Below, one piece after another: positions 9,937 to 18,761 of a DNA stretch of 64,000 bases (the first letter of the stretch is position 1; each line of letters starts with the position of its first letter). The notes under the pieces are model-generated. The model did no database searches. It saw only the letters and a program-made list of their open reading frames with translations, and had not been told where the DNA came from. The position numbers were made by a program, and so were the translations under genes. Source of the stretch: Nocardiopsis sp. N85 (lineage in GTDB: Bacteria; Actinomycetota; Actinomycetes; Streptosporangiales; Streptosporangiaceae); assembly GCF_028882275.1 (NCBI RefSeq), contig NZ_JARBUT010000001.1, positions 1-64,000 of the forward strand, given 5' to 3'.

Positions 9937-9958
9937 GGCCCCTCGCCGGAGCGGGGCC
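9937..9958. terminator. short hairpin between convergent genes
   Basis: Arms GGCCCC (9937-9942) and GGGGCC (9953-9958) enclose a 10-nt loop in the 39-bp gap between the TetR stop and the sigma-like gene stop. The stem is only 6 bp, so termination is tentative. Confidence 0.4.
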
Positions 9959-9968
9959 GCCGTGGGCG

Positions 9969-11360
9969 TCAGCCACCGCCCAGAAGCAGCCCCAGCAGAC
10001 CGCTGAGCAGACCGCCTCCGCGATCGGACCCGTTGTCGGGTTCCTCGTCGGGGGCGTCGTCGTTTCCGGAGGGCTCCACCGAGGGCTGCTGCGGTGGGGC
10101 CTCGCCCTCGGGCGGGTCCTCCCGGTCGGGCGGGGTGGTGTTCTCACCGGGTGCCTCGGGGCCGGGGGAGGTCCGTGCTCCGTCGCCGGGGGCCTCGGTG
10201 GGCTCCCCCTCCTCGGGGGAGGCGGGGGTGTCGGAGACGCCGGTGGTGGCGTCCGCCTCGGGGCGGGTGTCGGCGGCGGTGGAGGCGGTCTCCACCTGGA
10301 CGAGGGCGGGGGGGTCGTCCCCCGTCTCCTCGGGGCCGGTGCCGATGACGGTGGCGGGGCCCTCCATGGCGCCCGCCCACGACCACAGCGCCACCGCCAG
10401 GGTGGCGGTGGCCAGGCCCGCGACCACGGGCAGCGTCCGGCGCGAGCGCCGGCGGGGGAGGTCCTCGTCCTCGGCGGTGCCCTCGGGGCCGGGCAGCGGT
10501 GCCCGCGGTTCCTCCCGGACCGGGTGGTCGGCCGTGTGCAGCCGGTCTCCGGGCAGGAATCGGGTGGGGCGCGGGGCGCCCTTCTCGTCGTCGGCCGGTC
10601 CGGTCTCGACGGCGGTGTCGGTGGTCTCGGCGGCACGGGAGCGGTGCAGCGGGTAACCCTCGGAGGTGAGCGGGTGCATCTCCCGGGCGACGCGGCGCCG
10701 CTCGTCGGCCAGTTCGGGGTCGGTGCAGCTCTTCACGATGCGCTCCCTCAGGCCCGGGGGTGGACCCGGGGGGCGCAGCAGGGCCAGGGCGGTGGAGACC
10801 TCCTCCATCCGGGCCCGCCACCCGGTCGGAGAGATCGGTCCCTCGTCCTCGGGGATCCGGGCGCGGGCGCGGGCGGCGCGTTCGGGGTCGCGGGCCTCGG
10901 CCAGGCCGTCGGCGGCGCGGCGCACGGCCGAGCGGGCCAGTTCGACGCACAGTTCCGGGTCCAGCCCCAGGATGCGGGCGATCGCCGACGCGGGCAGGGC
11001 GTGGCGCAGGTGGAGTTCGACGAGTTCGCGGTGGCTGGCCGGCAGTCGGGAGAACATGCGCGCGACCGGCTGCTCGGCGGGCACGGTGGCCAGGCGGGTG
11101 TAGGGGCATGCGTGGGCGAACCCGCGACGGCGGGCGGCGGCCCGGACCAGGGCGTACAGCCAGGGGCCGCGTTCGGCCGGGTCGGCGGGGCGTTCGCCCA
11201 GGGTGCGCGCGGCGACGAGGCCGTCGTGCACGGCGTCGGCCACCTCCGGGCCCTCGCCCAGCAGTGACCAGGCGTACCGGTACAGGACCGGTGCGAAGGC
11301 GTCGTAGAGCGCCTCGACCGTCTCCTGAGCCGGTTCGTCTCTTTCGTTGCCTCTGGTCAC
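9969..11360 (-). CDS. ECF-sigma-factor-like protein with membrane anchor and acidic Pro-rich tail
   Basis: A 463-residue protein. Residues 15-80 resemble sigma region 2 (ALYDAFAPVLYRYAWSLLG) and residues 105-150 resemble the region 4 helix-turn-helix. A linker follows. A single transmembrane helix lies at about 310-328 after a basic RRRSRR, and then a roughly 130-residue acidic Pro/Gly/Thr-rich tail ends in LLSGLLGLLLGGG. The layout suggests a membrane-tethered sigma-like regulator with an outward-facing tail. No separate anti-sigma gene is adjacent. GTG 11360 is chosen over the upstream GTG 11378 because GGGGAG lies 5 nt before it. Whether it still acts as a sigma factor cannot be told. Confidence 0.7.
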   Translation of the reverse strand: MTRGNERDEPAQETVEALYDAFAPVLYRYAWSLLGEGPEVADAVHDGLVAARTLGERPADPAERGPWLYALVRAAARRRGFAHACPYTRLATVPAEQPVARMFSRLPASHRELVELHLRHALPASAIARILGLDPELCVELARSAVRRAADGLAEARDPERAARARARIPEDEGPISPTGWRARMEEVSTALALLRPPGPPPGLRERIVKSCTDPELADERRRVAREMHPLTSEGYPLHRSRAAETTDTAVETGPADDEKGAPRPTRFLPGDRLHTADHPVREEPRAPLPGPEGTAEDEDLPRRRSRRTLPVVAGLATATLAVALWSWAGAMEGPATVIGTGPEETGDDPPALVQVETASTAADTRPEADATTGVSDTPASPEEGEPTEAPGDGARTSPGPEAPGENTTPPDREDPPEGEAPPQQPSVEPSGNDDAPDEEPDNGSDRGGGLLSGLLGLLLGGG

Positions 11361-11486
11361 GATTCTCCCCCCACTCACCGCAGACGGTAGTGGGGGGAGA
11401 AGGGGGGTGTGGGGGAATCGGCCGACTGTGGCTCGAAGGTAAGAGTTCTGTTACCTCTCGCCTTGTCGCCGACCCGTCCCACCGGG

Positions 11487-12485
11487 TCACTCACCGCCGC
11501 GCGAAGGCGATCCGATCGAGATCATGCGTTCGACGGAGCGGCGGGCGAGAGCCGAGGTCTCGGCGTCGACGGTGATCTCCGTGGTGCCGTACCGCAGCGA
11601 GTTCAGCAGCTTGTCGGCGTTGATCATCTTCATGTAGTGGCACTCGGCGCGCGAGTTGACCGCCTCGAACTCGGTGTTCGGGTTGGCGTTGCGCAGTTGG
11701 TGCAGCATGCCCGTCTCGGTCGCGATGAGGACCTTCTTGGCGGTGGTCTTCTCGGCGGCCGTGAGCATGCCGCCGGTGGACAGGACCTTCACGCGTTCCT
11801 GCGGCACGGCGCCGCTGCCGACCAGGTACAGGGCGGAGGTCGCGCAGCCGCACTCGGGGTGCACGTAGACCTCGGCGTCGGGCTCGGACTCCACTCGCCG
11901 CCGCAGGGTGTGGCCGTCGATGCCGGCGTGCACGTGGCACTCGCCCATCCAGATGTGGATGTTCTCGCGGCCGGTGACCCGCTTGACGTGGGCGCCCAGG
12001 AACTGGTCGGGCAGGAAGAGGATCTCGCGATCCTCGGGGATGGACCTGATGACGTCGGCGGCGTTGGAGGAGGTGCAGCAGATGTCGGTCTCGGCCTTGA
12101 CCGCGGCCGTGGTGTTGACGTAGGCCACGACGACGGCACCGGGGTGTTCGGCCTTCCACTCCCGCACCTGCTCGGCGGTGATGGTGTCGGCCAGGGAGCA
12201 GCCCGCGTCGGGGTCGGGCAGCAGGATGGTCTTCTCGGGTGCCAGGATCTTGGCGGTCTCGGCCATGAAGTGCACGCCGCAGAAGACGATGGTGCTCGCG
12301 TCGACGGTGGCGGCCAGACGGGACAGGGCCAGGGAGTCGCCGGTGTGGTGGGCGACGTCCTGGATTTCCGGGCGCTGGTAGTTGTGCGCGAGGATGACCG
12401 CGTCGCGCTCCTCCGCCAGGCGGCGGACCTCGGTGGCCCATTCCCGCCTGGTCATGGTGTCCGCCGCGGTGGTGACCGGTGCCAT
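11487..12485 (-). CDS. nadA: quinolinate synthase
   Basis: Condenses iminoaspartate with dihydroxyacetone phosphate to quinolinate in de novo NAD synthesis. It requires a [4Fe-4S] cluster. 332 residues, normal for the family. The three expected cysteine regions are present: CCTSSN near 136-141, HPECGC at 209-214 and ECHYMK at 281-286. ILAHNYQ near 31-37 is the conserved N-terminal motif. nadB and nadC are not adjacent in this window. The divergent neighbour is an NrtR-type regulator, with a palindromic element between them, so repression under NAD sufficiency is likely. Confidence 0.95.
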   Translation of the reverse strand: MAPVTTAADTMTRREWATEVRRLAEERDAVILAHNYQRPEIQDVAHHTGDSLALSRLAATVDASTIVFCGVHFMAETAKILAPEKTILLPDPDAGCSLADTITAEQVREWKAEHPGAVVVAYVNTTAAVKAETDICCTSSNAADVIRSIPEDREILFLPDQFLGAHVKRVTGRENIHIWMGECHVHAGIDGHTLRRRVESEPDAEVYVHPECGCATSALYLVGSGAVPQERVKVLSTGGMLTAAEKTTAKKVLIATETGMLHQLRNANPNTEFEAVNSRAECHYMKMINADKLLNSLRYGTTEITVDAETSALARRSVERMISIGSPSRGGE

Positions 12486-12556
12486 GTCCGTACTACTTCC
12501 TTGAGGCTGTGGGCAGGGCGCGGACGCCGTGCCGTGGCTGGTCGGTGCGGGCCGGC

Positions 12557-12583
12557 AGGTTTTTGTCTGCCAGGCACAAACCT
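12557..12583. promoter_or_regulatory. putative NrtR operator between nadA and nrtR
   Basis: An inverted repeat with outer arms AGGTTT/AAACCT and inner arms TTTGT/ACAAA sits in the 135-bp divergent promoter region. Its position next to an NrtR-type regulator and a NAD biosynthesis gene supports an operator role. The exact consensus for this clade is not known to me. Confidence 0.5.
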
Positions 12584-12620
12584 CATGCAGCTTAACATGT
12601 CGGGGAACGGAAGGGACAGG

Positions 12621-13361
12621 GTGGATATCCCGGAAGCAAACGGACAGGCGGTGGGCGTCGTGGCGCAGGACGCGGGCCTGTCGGCGCACGAGGCGCTCGC
12701 CGTCGTCCTCCAGATCCGCCGAGGTGAGCTGTGCGTGCTGCTGTGGCGGCGCGCCCTGCCGCCCTGCGAGGGGGAGTGGGCGCTGCCCGGCGGGCGGTTG
12801 CGGCCCGAGGAGAGCCTGGGCGCCTCGATCCGCCGCCAGCTCGCCCAGAAGGTCGACGTGCGCGACCTCTCGCACCTGGAACAGCTGGAGACCCGCAGCG
12901 ACCCCGATCGCAACCCCCAACGGCGCACCCTGGCCACGGCGTACCTGGGGCTGGTACCCGCCGACATCGACCCGGTCGTGCCCGACGACACCCGGTGGCA
13001 TCCGGCCGCGGACCTGCCCCCGATGGCCTTCGACCACGCCTCCATCGTCCGCGCCGGCCGGCGGCGGCTGCGCGCCAAACTCAGTTACACCAACGTGGGG
13101 TTCGCCCTGGCCCCGCCGGAGTTCACCATGTCCGAACTGTCGGGGTACTACCGGGCCGCGTTGGGGCACGACGTGGCCGCCACCAACCTGCGCCGGGTCC
13201 TGCTGCGCCGCGGTCAGATCGAGGAGACCGGGCGCTCGGTGCCGTCGGGGCGGTCGGGCGGTCGGCCGGCCGCGCTCTTCCGGTTCCGTTCGCTGAGTCT
13301 CCAGATCACCGACGCGTTCGCGGTCCTCCGTCCCCCCGGTGCCGGTTCGGGTGGCTTGTAG
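12621..13361 (+). CDS. nrtR: NrtR-type Nudix-related transcriptional regulator of NAD metabolism
   Basis: The N-terminal Nudix-like domain includes [26 protein letters not shown]. Its Nudix box is degenerate, matching the ADP-ribose-sensing non-hydrolytic NrtR proteins. The C-terminal winged helix ([19 protein letters not shown] and [17 protein letters not shown]) is typical of NrtR. NrtR proteins repress NAD synthesis genes, and nadA lies divergently next door. GTG 12621 is favoured by GGAAGGGA 4-5 nt upstream. In-frame ATGs at 12585 and 12597 lack a Shine-Dalgarno and would place the start against the palindrome. About 246 residues. Confidence 0.85.
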   Translation: MDIPEANGQAVGVVAQDAGLSAHEALAVVLQIRRGELCVLLWRRALPPCEGEWALPGGRLRPEESLGASIRRQLAQKVDVRDLSHLEQLETRSDPDRNPQRRTLATAYLGLVPADIDPVVPDDTRWHPAADLPPMAFDHASIVRAGRRRLRAKLSYTNVGFALAPPEFTMSELSGYYRAALGHDVAATNLRRVLLRRGQIEETGRSVPSGRSGGRPAALFRFRSLSLQITDAFAVLRPPGAGSGGL

Positions 13362-13372
13362 ACTCCCTCGAC

Positions 13373-14044
13373 GTGGCTATTCGTACTGTGGTGTTCGATG
13401 TCGGAGAGACCCTGGTCGACGAGACGCGGATCTTCGCGCGCTGGGCGGACCGGTTCGAGATCCCGCACATGGCGTTCTTCGGCACCATCGGTGGCGTCCT
13501 GTCCGACGGGGGGACGCTCACCGACGGGTTCCGACTGCTGGTGCCCGGGTTCGACCTGGCGGCCGAGAGCGCACGCTGGCACGCGGAGGACCCGGACGGC
13601 GAGCGCGAGCACTTCGGTGAGAAGGATCTCTACCCCGACGTGCGGCCCGCGTTCGAGACCATGCGCGGGGCCGGCCTGTCGCTGGTCATCGCCGGCAACC
13701 AGCCGCCCGAGGCCGGGCCCGCCCTGGAGGCGATGGGGCTGGGCGTGGACGGGATCGGGATCTCCGACACCTGGGGTGTGAAGAAACCGCAGGAGGAGTT
13801 CTTCGACCGGGTGCTGGAGCTGTCCGCGGTCGCCCGTCCGGGGATCGCGGCCGAGGAGATCCTCTACGTGGGCGACCGGGTCGACAACGACGTCCTGCCG
13901 GCGCGGCGGGCGGGCATGGCCGCGGCCCTGCTGCGCCGGGGGATCTACGGGTACCGGCACGCCGCCTCCGCCGAGGCCGGGGCGGCCGACGTCATCGCCG
14001 ACGACCTGCACGCGGTCGCGGAGTGGGCCCTGGGCCGGGCCTGA
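13373..14044 (+). CDS. HAD-family hydrolase
   Basis: A 223-residue haloacid dehalogenase-like phosphatase. Motif I is FDVGETL with nucleophile Asp9. The usual second Asp (DxD) is Gly11, as in HAD members without the classical phosphatase acid/base. Motif II is VIAGNQ, Lys is in [11 protein letters not shown], and motif IV is YVGDRVDND. It starts 12 bp after the nrtR stop with GTG 13373 and no clear Shine-Dalgarno, suggesting coupling to the regulator. Substrate unknown. Confidence 0.75.
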   Translation: MAIRTVVFDVGETLVDETRIFARWADRFEIPHMAFFGTIGGVLSDGGTLTDGFRLLVPGFDLAAESARWHAEDPDGEREHFGEKDLYPDVRPAFETMRGAGLSLVIAGNQPPEAGPALEAMGLGVDGIGISDTWGVKKPQEEFFDRVLELSAVARPGIAAEEILYVGDRVDNDVLPARRAGMAAALLRRGIYGYRHAASAEAGAADVIADDLHAVAEWALGRA

Positions 14045-14256
14045 GGGCTCCGGCCGCCGGCCGCCCGCGCGTCGGACACGTGCCCCCATACCAGGTCGAG
14101 AAAGGTGATGGTGGCGCGATTCGGCCACGGTGCGCGCCACTCCCGTTTGGCGGACTCGAACAGGGGTACCGTGCGAACGGTCCGCCCCCGGGGTCCCCCC
14201 TCCCGTCAGGGCTCGCATCCGTACCGCCATCACCCCGCCCCGGACTGGAGACGACG

Positions 14257-15366
14257 ATGATCACCTTCGAGGGCGCCGCCAAGCACTACCCCGACGGGAC
14301 CGTGGCCGTCGCCGACCTGGACCTGACCGTGGAGACGGGCCGTACCACCGTCTTCGTCGGGCCCTCCGGCAGCGGCAAGACCACCTCCCTGCGGATGATC
14401 AACCGCATGGTCGAACCGACCCGGGGCATCGTGCGCGTCGACGGTGTCGACATCCGCGACCGCGACCCCGCCCTGCTGCGCCGCGGCATCGGCTACGTCA
14501 TCCAGCAGGCCGGACTGTTCCCCCACCGCACCGTGCTGGACAACATCGCGACCGTGCCGCTGCTCCTCGGGGTCCGCAAGAGGACCGCCCGCGCCCGGGC
14601 CGCCGAACTCATGGAACTCGTCGGCCTCGAACCCTCCATGGGCCGACGCTGGCCCCACCAGCTCTCCGGCGGCCAACAACAACGCGTCGGGGTCGCCCGC
14701 GCCCTGGCCGCCGATCCGCCGATCCTGCTCATGGACGAACCCTTCAGCGCCGTCGACCCCGTCGTGCGCACCGGTCTCCAGGACGAACTCCTGCGCCTCC
14801 AGCGGGAACTGCGCAAGACCATCGTGTTCGTCACCCACGACATCGACGAGGCCGTGCGCCTGGGCGACCGCATCGCGGTCTTTCGGCCCGGCGGCGAGCT
14901 CGCCCAGTACGACACCCCCGAACGGCTGCTCACCGAGCCCGCCGACGCCTTCGTCGAATCCTTCGTCGGTCACGACCGGGGCGTACGCCGGCTGTCGTTC
15001 TTCCCCGCCCGGAGCCTGTCCCTGCGCGAGGACGTCGTCTGCGGCGACGACCTCAAGGTCGAGGACGTGCTGCACATCGCCGAGGGACACCCCTGGATCC
15101 TCGTCATCGACGCGGCCCGCGCCCCTCTGGGCTGGATCGCCGCCCGCGCCCTTCGGGACTCGCCCACCGGGATCCGACTCGGCGAGATGGAGACCGTCCC
15201 CTACGGGCACACCTTCTCGGTGGAGACCGACTCCCTGCGCGCCGCTCTGGACGCCGCCGTGCTCTCGCCCGCCGGTCGCGCCGTCGGAGTGGACGAGGAC
15301 GGGTGCGTCATCGGCGTGGTCGGTCAGGACGACCTCGGCACCGCACTGTGGTCGGTGACCGATTGA
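14257..15366 (+). CDS. osmoprotectant (glycine betaine/choline-type) ABC transporter ATPase
   Basis: 369 residues. Walker A GPSGSGKTT is at about 35-43, signature LSGGQQQRV in the middle, and Walker B ILLMDEP followed by an H-loop THD. The C-terminal 110 residues form a degenerate CBS-like regulatory region, as in OpuCA/ProV-type ATPases. It is the first gene of an ATPase-permease-permease-lipoprotein operon. ATG 14257 has GGAG 6 nt upstream. It energises import of compatible solutes under osmotic stress. The exact solute cannot be assigned. Confidence 0.88.
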   Translation: MITFEGAAKHYPDGTVAVADLDLTVETGRTTVFVGPSGSGKTTSLRMINRMVEPTRGIVRVDGVDIRDRDPALLRRGIGYVIQQAGLFPHRTVLDNIATVPLLLGVRKRTARARAAELMELVGLEPSMGRRWPHQLSGGQQQRVGVARALAADPPILLMDEPFSAVDPVVRTGLQDELLRLQRELRKTIVFVTHDIDEAVRLGDRIAVFRPGGELAQYDTPERLLTEPADAFVESFVGHDRGVRRLSFFPARSLSLREDVVCGDDLKVEDVLHIAEGHPWILVIDAARAPLGWIAARALRDSPTGIRLGEMETVPYGHTFSVETDSLRAALDAAVLSPAGRAVGVDEDGCVIGVVGQDDLGTALWSVTD

Positions 15367-15374
15367 ACGACGTC

Positions 15375-16160
15375 ATGAGCACGACGCTGGACTGGGCCGA
15401 GGGCGTGCTGGGCTGGGCCGTGGCCAACTGGAGCCACCCCGGCGAGCCCGACCGGGGCGTCCTGCCGCGCCTGCTGGAGCACATCCGGTTGGCCTACTCC
15501 TCCATCGCCATCGGCCTGGCCCTGGCGATCCCGCTGGGGCTGGCGTGCGTGCGCTGGAGGATCCTGTACCCGCCGCTGTTGACCGGGGTGAACGTGCTCT
15601 ACGCCGTCCCCTCCATCGCCCTGTTCTTCCTGATGCTGCCCTACACCGGGTTCAGCGACTGGACGGCGATCGTCCCGCTGGCCCTGTACACCCTGGTCAT
15701 CCTGCTGCCCAACGTGGTCGACGGGCTGCGCCAGGTCCCCGACCACGTGCGCCAGGCGGCGGTGGCCATGGGGTTCGGGCCGCTGCGACGCCTGATCTCG
15801 GTGGAGACGCCGGTGGCGCTGCCGATCATCATCGCCGGGCTGCGGGTGGCGTCGGTGGCCACCATCAGCATGGTCAGCGTCGCCTCCCTCGTGGGCCTGG
15901 GCGGACTGGGCCGGCTCATCCTCAGCGACGGGTTCCGCCGCCAGTTCGACGCGCCCATCATCGTCGGCATCGTCCTCGTGGTGGCGCTCGCCCTGGTCAC
16001 CGACGCCCTCCTGGTGCTGGCCCAACGCCTGCTCACCCCGTGGGCGCGACGGGACCGGCGACCGCGCACCGGGCGCGCCCTCCGGCGGGCCGCCGCCGCG
16101 GCGCCGACGGGCGCGGAGACGATCGGGTCGACGGCGGGCGCACCGCCCGGGAAGGGATGA
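15375..16160 (+). CDS. osmoprotectant ABC transporter permease (OpuCB-type)
   Basis: 261 residues with five or six hydrophobic helices. It has an inner-membrane EAA-type loop around GLRQVPDHVRQAAVAMGFGP and a terminal SLVGLGGLGRLI motif shared by glycine-betaine permeases. It starts 8 bp after the ATPase stop, with a weak ribosome-binding site that suggests coupling. The C-terminal 35 residues are a basic Arg/Ala-rich cytosolic tail. It forms the translocation pore with the second permease. Confidence 0.87.
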   Translation: MSTTLDWAEGVLGWAVANWSHPGEPDRGVLPRLLEHIRLAYSSIAIGLALAIPLGLACVRWRILYPPLLTGVNVLYAVPSIALFFLMLPYTGFSDWTAIVPLALYTLVILLPNVVDGLRQVPDHVRQAAVAMGFGPLRRLISVETPVALPIIIAGLRVASVATISMVSVASLVGLGGLGRLILSDGFRRQFDAPIIVGIVLVVALALVTDALLVLAQRLLTPWARRDRRPRTGRALRRAAAAAPTGAETIGSTAGAPPGKG

Positions 16161-16843
16161 CCGTGGAGATCCTCGACGGACTCGTCGCCTGGTTCAACGA
16201 CCCCGCCCAATGGGCCGGGCCCGCGGGCATCCCCGCCCGGTTGGGCGAGCACGTGTACTACTCGCTGCTGGCCCTGGTGCTGTCGGCGCTCATCGCCGTG
16301 CCGATCGGCCTGCTCACCGGGCACACCGGGGTGGGCGGTTTCCTCACCGCGAGCCTGGCCAACCTCGCCCGCGCCCTGCCGACCATCGGTGTGCTGTTCC
16401 TCATCGTGCTGGCCGCGGGGATCGGCCTGGTGCCGGTGATCACCGCACTGGTCGCCCTGGCCGTGCCGCCGATCCTGGTCAACACCCACGAGGGGGTGCG
16501 CTCCGTCGAGCCGGGGCTGCGCGACGCCGCCGCCGGCATGGGCATGCGCGGTCGGGAGGTCCTGCTGCGCCTGGAGGTGCCGGTGGCGATGCCGCTCATC
16601 CTCATCGGGATGCGCACCGCCGCCGTCCAGGTCGTGGCGACCGCGACCATCGCCGCCTACGTCGGTGTCGGCGGTCTGGGCCGTTACATCGTCGACGGTC
16701 AGGCCCGTCAGGACCTGTCCATGATCCTGGGCGGTTCCGCCCTGGTGGTGCTGCTCGCGGTGGCCACCACCCTGGTGTTCGCCGGGTTGCGACGCGTGCT
16801 CGTCGCACCCGGGTTGCGCGCGGAGGCCGCGCCCGCGCGTTGA
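16157..16843 (+). CDS. osmoprotectant ABC transporter permease (OpuCD-type)
   Basis: 228 residues, paralogous to the preceding permease. It has hydrophobic segments such as YYSLLALVLSALIAVPIGLL and LPTIGVLFLIVLAAGIGLV. The EAA-like loop is GLRDAAAGMGMRGREVL and the terminal motif is AAYVGVGGLGRYI. ATG 16157 overlaps the upstream stop by 4 bp (ATGA) and follows GGAAGGG, so translation is coupled. Confidence 0.87.
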   Translation: MTVEILDGLVAWFNDPAQWAGPAGIPARLGEHVYYSLLALVLSALIAVPIGLLTGHTGVGGFLTASLANLARALPTIGVLFLIVLAAGIGLVPVITALVALAVPPILVNTHEGVRSVEPGLRDAAAGMGMRGREVLLRLEVPVAMPLILIGMRTAAVQVVATATIAAYVGVGGLGRYIVDGQARQDLSMILGGSALVVLLAVATTLVFAGLRRVLVAPGLRAEAAPAR

Positions 16844-16887
16844 GGGGCCCGCCGCCGGCGGGCCGATGAGAGAGAAGGTTGCGAACG

Positions 16888-17799
16888 ATGAAGACACGGA
16901 TCGCCCTCGCCGGGCTCCCCCTGGTGCTCCTGCTGAGCGCCTGCGGCGGCAGCGACCCCTTCGAGGAGGAGGACGGGGGCGACGCCGCGGGAGGCGGCGG
17001 CTCCGGCGCCATCGTCGTGGGCTCGGCCGACTTCCCCGAGAGCACGCTGCTCGCCGAGATCTACGGGCGCGCCCTGGCCGCCGAGGACTTCGAGGTGGAG
17101 TACCGGCTCAACATCGGCAGCCGCGAGGTGTACTACTCCCAGATCGAATCGGGCCGCCTGTCGGTGTTCCCCGAGTACAACGGCGGCATCCTGGCCTACC
17201 TGGACAACGAGGCGCCCTTGGGCACCTCGGAGGAGACCAACGCCGCGATCACCGAGGCGCTCCCCGAAGGCCTGGAGATCCTGGAGTCCTCCGACGCCGA
17301 GAACAAGGACTCGGTGACGGTGACCCCGGAGACCGCGGAGGAGTACGGGCTGGGCACCATCGCCGACCTGGCGGAGGTGGCCGACGACCTCACCCTGGGC
17401 GCGCCGCCCGAGTTCGAGACGCGGCCGCAGGGCGTTCCCGGCCTCGCCGACGCCTACGGCGTGGAGTTCGGCGGGTTCCGCGCCCTGGAACCGGCGCTGA
17501 TCCCGCAGGCGCTGCTGGACGACGACATCCAGGCCGCGAACCTGTTCACCACCGACCCGCAGATCGCGGTGGAGGGCTTCGTCGTCCTGGAGGACCCGGA
17601 GAACCTGTTCGGCGCCCAGAACATCACCCCGCTCATCAACGCCGACCAGGTGGACGAGGACGCCCGCGCCGTGCTGAACGCCGTCTCGGCGGCCCTGACC
17701 ACCGAGGCGCTGACCACGCTCAACGAGCGGGTCATCGTCGACAAGGAGGAGGCGGCCGACGTCGCCCGGGAGTGGCTGGAGGTGGAGGGCCTGGTTTAG
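16888..17799 (+). CDS. osmoprotectant ABC transporter substrate-binding lipoprotein (OpuCC/OpuBC-type)
   Basis: 303 residues. An N-terminal lipoprotein signal peptide has the lipobox LLSAC at about 14-18. The linker is acidic and glycine-rich. The mature domain begins IVVGSADFPESTLLAEIYG and includes FPEYNGGILAYL, a variant of the YPEYTG motif of betaine/carnitine/choline binding proteins. ATG 16888 is chosen over an in-frame TTG at 16879. It is the last gene of the four-gene importer operon, so it delivers solute to the two permeases from the outer membrane face. Confidence 0.88.
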   Translation: MKTRIALAGLPLVLLLSACGGSDPFEEEDGGDAAGGGGSGAIVVGSADFPESTLLAEIYGRALAAEDFEVEYRLNIGSREVYYSQIESGRLSVFPEYNGGILAYLDNEAPLGTSEETNAAITEALPEGLEILESSDAENKDSVTVTPETAEEYGLGTIADLAEVADDLTLGAPPEFETRPQGVPGLADAYGVEFGGFRALEPALIPQALLDDDIQAANLFTTDPQIAVEGFVVLEDPENLFGAQNITPLINADQVDEDARAVLNAVSAALTTEALTTLNERVIVDKEEAADVAREWLEVEGLV

Positions 17800-17837
17800 G
17801 CCGTGTTCTCGTGAACCTCCGTGTTCCTTCGCCCCCG

Positions 17838-17967
17838 GGCTCCGCTTCGGTCCGTGCCCGGCGGGTCCGGGAACGGGGGCCTTCGGCCCCGCGCTCACGT
17901 CCTCGTTCCTCGGACGTTCGCTCCGGGCCTTCGGAACCCCGGGGGCGACGCCCGAGGGCGCGGAGGA
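17838..17967 (+). repeat. dispersed intergenic repeat, copy A
   Basis: About 130 bp of noncoding sequence. Its core (CTCCGCTTCGGTCCGTGC ... CTTCGGCCCCGCGC ... TCCTCGTTCC ... GTTCGCTCC ... CGGAACCCCG) recurs in reverse orientation at about 56860-56996. It fills most of the 269-bp gap between the osmoprotectant lipoprotein and the flavin reductase. Confidence 0.65.
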
Positions 17968-18014
17968 CCATGCGAAGAACAGGCGTCGACCGGGGCCTCT
18001 CGGAGTCCCGTTCC

Positions 18015-18062
18015 GCGCACGACCGCGCCCGGCCCCTCACGGGGTCGGGCGCGGTCGTGCGC
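18015..18062. terminator. long hairpin terminator between convergent genes
   Basis: A 17-bp perfect stem (18015-18031 with 18046-18062) surrounds a 14-nt loop that itself can fold (CCC...GGG). It lies 6 bp before the flavin reductase stop codon. Confidence 0.85.
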
Positions 18063-18068
18063 TCCGGG

Positions 18069-18599
18069 TCAGTCGACGGTGCGGTACCGGCCCGCCCGGC
18101 GGACCAGGGCCGCCCCGGTGCCCGTCGTGCCGGGCAGGGAGACGACCTCGGCGAAGAAGACGGTGTGGTCGCCGACCACCACCTGTCGGCGCACCGCGCA
18201 CTCGAACGCCGCCAGCGCCTCGTCCAGTACGATCGCCCGGGTGCGGGCGCCCCGGTGGTGCGCCTGGCCCGACACCAGCAGCCGGGCGCTGGGCCGGCCC
18301 TCGGCGGAGAAGCGGCCCGCCAACGCCAGTTGGTCGCCGCCGAGCACGCTCACCGCGAACGCGCCGACCTCCTCGATCACCTCGGCCATGTACCCCTCGG
18401 AGCCCACGCTCACCGAGATCACGGGCGGGTCGGCGGAGACCGACCCGAAGGCGCTCACCGTCGCCCCGATGTCGTCCCTGCCGTCGGCGACGGTCACCAC
18501 CGTGACCCCGGCGGGCAGTGCCCCCATCGCCTCCAGGTACGGTCCGGTCGCCACCGGGTCGTCCACCTCGTCGTCCCCTCGTTCGGTGTCGGCGGCCAT
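18069..18599 (-). CDS. flavin reductase-like FMN-binding protein (HpaC/split-barrel family)
   Basis: 176 residues in the FMN-binding split barrel of short-chain flavin reductases. It has the family start LPAGVTVVTV, the stretch GATVSAFGSVSADPPVISVSV for flavin contact, and VVVGDHTVFFAEV near the end. It probably uses NAD(P)H to reduce FMN or FAD for a partner monooxygenase. No monooxygenase is adjacent. ATG 18599 has only a weak ribosome-binding site. It lies downstream of sppA on the same strand, 162 bp away, with a hairpin between. Confidence 0.8.
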   Translation of the reverse strand: MAADTERGDDEVDDPVATGPYLEAMGALPAGVTVVTVADGRDDIGATVSAFGSVSADPPVISVSVGSEGYMAEVIEEVGAFAVSVLGGDQLALAGRFSAEGRPSARLLVSGQAHHRGARTRAIVLDEALAAFECAVRRQVVVGDHTVFFAEVVSLPGTTGTGAALVRRAGRYRTVD

Positions 18600-18675
18600 C
18601 GCGGCCGCCGACGTCGATCATCCCGCACACCCGATCCCGGGGCGTGTCACCCGGGCGCGCGCTCCCGTCGTCTTC

Positions 18676-18696
18676 GGAGGGCCCGCGGCGCCCTCC
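18676..18696 (-). terminator. hairpin downstream of sppA
   Basis: Arms GGAGGGC (18676-18682) and GCCCTCC (18690-18696) enclose a 7-nt loop, 65 bp past the sppA stop on the minus strand. Confidence 0.45.
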
Positions 18697-18761
18697 CGTC
18701 CCGGGTGCGACCCGCTGTCGACGGCGTCCCTCCCACGGCGGGCGGGGCCGCGGACCGCGCC

